A stretch of 60,000 nucleotides of DNA. Origin: Nymphaea colorata (taxonomy: Eukaryota > Streptophyta > Magnoliopsida > Nymphaeales > Nymphaeaceae). The stretch lies in assembly GCF_008831285.2 (NCBI RefSeq), contig NC_045142.1:10227952-10287951 (forward strand), given 5' to 3'. Both the position numbers and the translations under genes were made by a program. Shown here piece after piece: positions 57,689 through 60,000 of the stretch. How positions within the stretch are numbered: position 1 is the first letter of the stretch; each line of letters opens with the position of its first letter. The notes under the pieces were generated by a model, which was not told the DNA's origin, made no database searches, and saw only the letters and a list, made by a program, of their open reading frames with translations.

Positions 57689-57810
57689 TAGTTAATATGT
57701 TGTGCATCCACCGTTTGCAGTTTAAAAAAGTATTAGCACTCATGAAAATCAAATTCACCAGCCTACCAACCCTCCACCAGGGACGCTGCCCTTAGTACCG
57801 AGCAAAATTC
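57689..57810. repeat. Third copy of the ~130-bp repeat
   Basis: 'TTGTGCATCCACCGTTTGCAG' and 'AGTATTAGCACTCATGA', then 'TACCGAGCAAA'. Separated from the tandem pair by about 400 bp that may be an insertion. Confidence 0.75.
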
Positions 57811-58378
57811 ATGGACGACCAAGTTGTCTGTGTTTGCCGCTCAACACTTTGTTGCCTTTAAAGAAACGGAAGTTGAAACGTTGTCGTGTTCGTGCATGAA
57901 CTTTGGCTTCTCCAAAAGCCAGAAACAGCACTGAGGAATCGTCCCTGTAAGTAGAGGCAAGTTCATCCCCCGGGACTTAGGCATCTGAAAAAAAGCTGAG
58001 CAGTGCACAACAAAGACGGAAAATTATGATCGAAAAGGCAAAATGAAGAAATGGATCGGCACATCGCTTTCAGGAAAGTCTCGAAAGGGGCAGAAGTCCA
58101 CTGCGATTCGTGGTCAACAGAATCGAGAGATATTGCATCTTCCTACAGTTCCATGACTGCCTTTATCTCTTGTCGTGTGTGTGTTGCATCTTCCGTTTGT
58201 TCACCGTCTTATCTGATCATCTGCCAAATGGTATCTTATCTATTTATCTTTCTGTCCTTTCGACTTTAGTGATGGTTGAAATTTGTATGCCTAAGTCCCA
58301 CAAATATTTCTTCTCATTTTGATACCAGTGAGTTTTCTGCATCATCATCGTGATGGGACATTGATAAAATCGTATGTG

Positions 58379-58415
<37 letters not shown>

Positions 58416-59078
58416 TCAATGTACAAATTTAAAAATTTGTCACTTAAAACCAGTCACTATATGTTCAAGTTTTTTATTATATTATTAAGAAAAGGAAAAT
58501 ATATAAAAAGTAATTTAAAGACAAAAAGAATTTCAATTATTTTAAAAATAATAGAAAATAATATTGTTCGAGACAAATGAACCATATCAATTTGCCATTC
58601 ATTCTATGCAAATTATAAATATTTGATCAAGATATTTCGATTACTCACCAAAAGTGCCACAATGTTGATCAGCTGGCAGATGGTAGGCAGCCTGCCACTG
58701 GTTCAAATCTTAGAATGCACCTAGAGGTAGGTATTGAAGATTTTTTGTCCCTCGACCAAGGATCTTGTAAAATTTATTAAAATTGAGAGAGAGAGAGAGA
58801 GTGCTCTCAAAACTATAAGGTTGTGTTTGATACCCTCAAATTTTACATCAATAGTTGTGCTTCTAAAGATCTTCCATATAAACAAATTGTGAATCTCTGT
58901 AATTACAATTTAAAAACCATCAATTTACGGTCAGATTTGAGGGGATGGTCCCATCTCAAATCCACGCTAAAAGCCATCTCTTACTCTAAAACTGGGGTCT
59001 CATGGTTTCCACAAACTGGTCGATCCAGCCGATTTGTGATCCACATTAGAAAACCTTGCACTTGAGAGAGAAGGAAGA
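57811..59078. other. Spacer, nothing recognised
   Basis: Contains TA (58383-58412) and GA (58785-58801) microsatellites and no gene that I can support. Confidence 0.5.
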
Positions 59079-59427
59079 TGTTGACAATATTTTAATGTGG
59101 TTCGAAGTCTACATCCACTACATCCACGGTGGGAAAGGTCTCTCTCTTGTTATTTTTCACAAGAGGAAAGATTTCATTTATATTCAATTCATTCGTTCAT
59201 CAATCCCATATATCTTGGGATTAAATTGATTTACAAGATCTTGCAGTTTTCCCTTTTCTGAGGTAGTTGCCATTCTAGAATCATCATTATCATAATTTCT
59301 TCTAGCTAAAATCTTGGATCTGATTTTGTTGGCCTGGACGTTATTTCCTCCAGCGTAATCTCCTCCAACGTCACTTCCTTCAGCGATACTCTTGGAGCTG
59401 CTGATCATATCATGATCTGGTTTATCA
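59079..59427 (-). repeat. Probable 3' LTR of a third copia element
   Basis: On the minus strand it begins TGATAAACC directly after a 'CTTGAGGGGGG' polypurine tract (59428-59438). The far end is uncertain; 'TGTTGACAA' at 59079 on the plus strand could be the CA terminus. No second LTR lies in the window. Confidence 0.5.
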
Positions 59428-59438
59428 TCCCCCCTCAA

Positions 59439-59905
59439 GATGAATGCGCGTGAAAGAGCGTTGAGCTTGAAACGAAGGTGAGCAAAGGAAGGTGAAGGCA
59501 GCGGTTTTGTGAGAATGTCAGCCAGCTGATCAACACTAGGAATGTAATGGACTGTGAGATGATTCTTGGCAATATGATCTCGAACAAAATGGATGTCAAT
59601 CTCAATGTGCTTGCTGCGATTATGAAGAACAGGATTGGCAGAGAGAGAGGCAGCACTGATGTTATCGCATCATAAGCGAGGAACATGTGGCATATTGACG
59701 TGTAATTCCTTGAGCAGAAATGTGAGCCATAAAACTTCAGTGGAACAGGATGCAAGAGCCCTATATTCAGCTTCCGTGCTGGAGCGAGCGACAGTAGCCT
59801 GTTTGCGGGCAGACCATGAGACAAGAGAGGAACCCAGAAAAATAGCATAGCCATGAGTAAATTTTCGATCATCAATATTTCCAGCCCCAACTTTCAGCTT
59901 CAACC
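59439..59905 (-). pseudogene. Copia RNase H / 3' end of pol, decayed
   Basis: Minus-strand coding remnant of a third copia element: 'GNIDDRKFTHGYAIFLGSS', '[11 protein letters not shown]', then a stop in place of Trp before 'CDNISAASLSANPVLHNRS', 'HIEIDIHFVRDHI' and 'LADILTKPLP'. Another frame break lies near 59890, where 'DADW' should be. Upstream of 59905 no copia sequence is recognisable to the window end, so the element is 5'-truncated here or interrupted. Confidence 0.85.
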
Positions 59906-60000
59906 GATCACTAGAGTTGAAAACGTGCGAGGGATTTGGCCCACTGTTTTCTGCGATATCTTGTTTTTCACATGTGCTTCTCTATTTTGCAGCACCTTGA

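Overview
This is nuclear DNA from a flowering plant. The genes are interrupted by GT-AG introns, the spacers are AT-rich and full of GA/CT, TA and GAA microsatellites, and the recognisable protein families are plant ones: a GEM-like GRAM protein, a RADIALIS-like SANT/MYB and a secreted DUF7705-type protein. Ty1/copia retrotransposons, a plant hAT transposase relic and many short terminal-inverted-repeat elements make up much of the rest. Species and lineage cannot be fixed from the sequence alone.

Layout. 1-2.0 kb: spacer with a diverged pair of direct repeats. 2.2-19.8 kb (+): a four-exon GEM-like GRAM gene whose second intron is about 15.8 kb. That intron holds a decayed hAT transposase (recognisable from about 4.33 to 16.75 kb), which is itself interrupted by two copia elements. 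Copia-1 (4930-10210, + strand) has identical LTRs and one frameshift. Copia-2 (10355-15789, - strand) has a nearly full-length ORF, a nonsense codon near the gag start, an altered protease active site and a promoter-containing tandem duplication in its 5' LTR. 20.9-22.1 kb (-): an ATP synthase delta/OSCP-like gene with a likely 5' UTR intron. 22.2-27.3 kb: spacer with a GC-rich patch and an LTR-like stretch. 27.4-34.0 kb (-): a four-exon gene for a 495-residue secreted DUF7705-type protein, with a 209-bp-period tandem repeat in its second intron and an apparent GC-AG third intron. 34-39.7 kb: spacer. 39.8-43.1 and 44.9-47.5 kb: two diverged copies of one non-coding segment, with a U6 snRNA pseudogene between them. 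48.2 kb: a possible glycolipid-transfer-protein-like fragment. 50.2-50.6 kb (-): a two-exon RADIALIS-like gene of 95 residues. 50.6-59 kb: spacer with minisatellites and repeats. 59.1-59.9 kb (-): the 3' end of a third, decayed copia element.

The four supported host genes belong to unrelated pathways, as expected in plant chromatin; there is no operon or gene cluster. The strongest stories here are the three-layer transposon nest inside a conserved intron, the two decay states of the copia elements (copia-1 young but frameshifted, copia-2 older with two point lesions and a rearranged promoter LTR), and the repeat-driven evolution of the 39-47 kb block. I found no evidence of a previously undescribed gene system.
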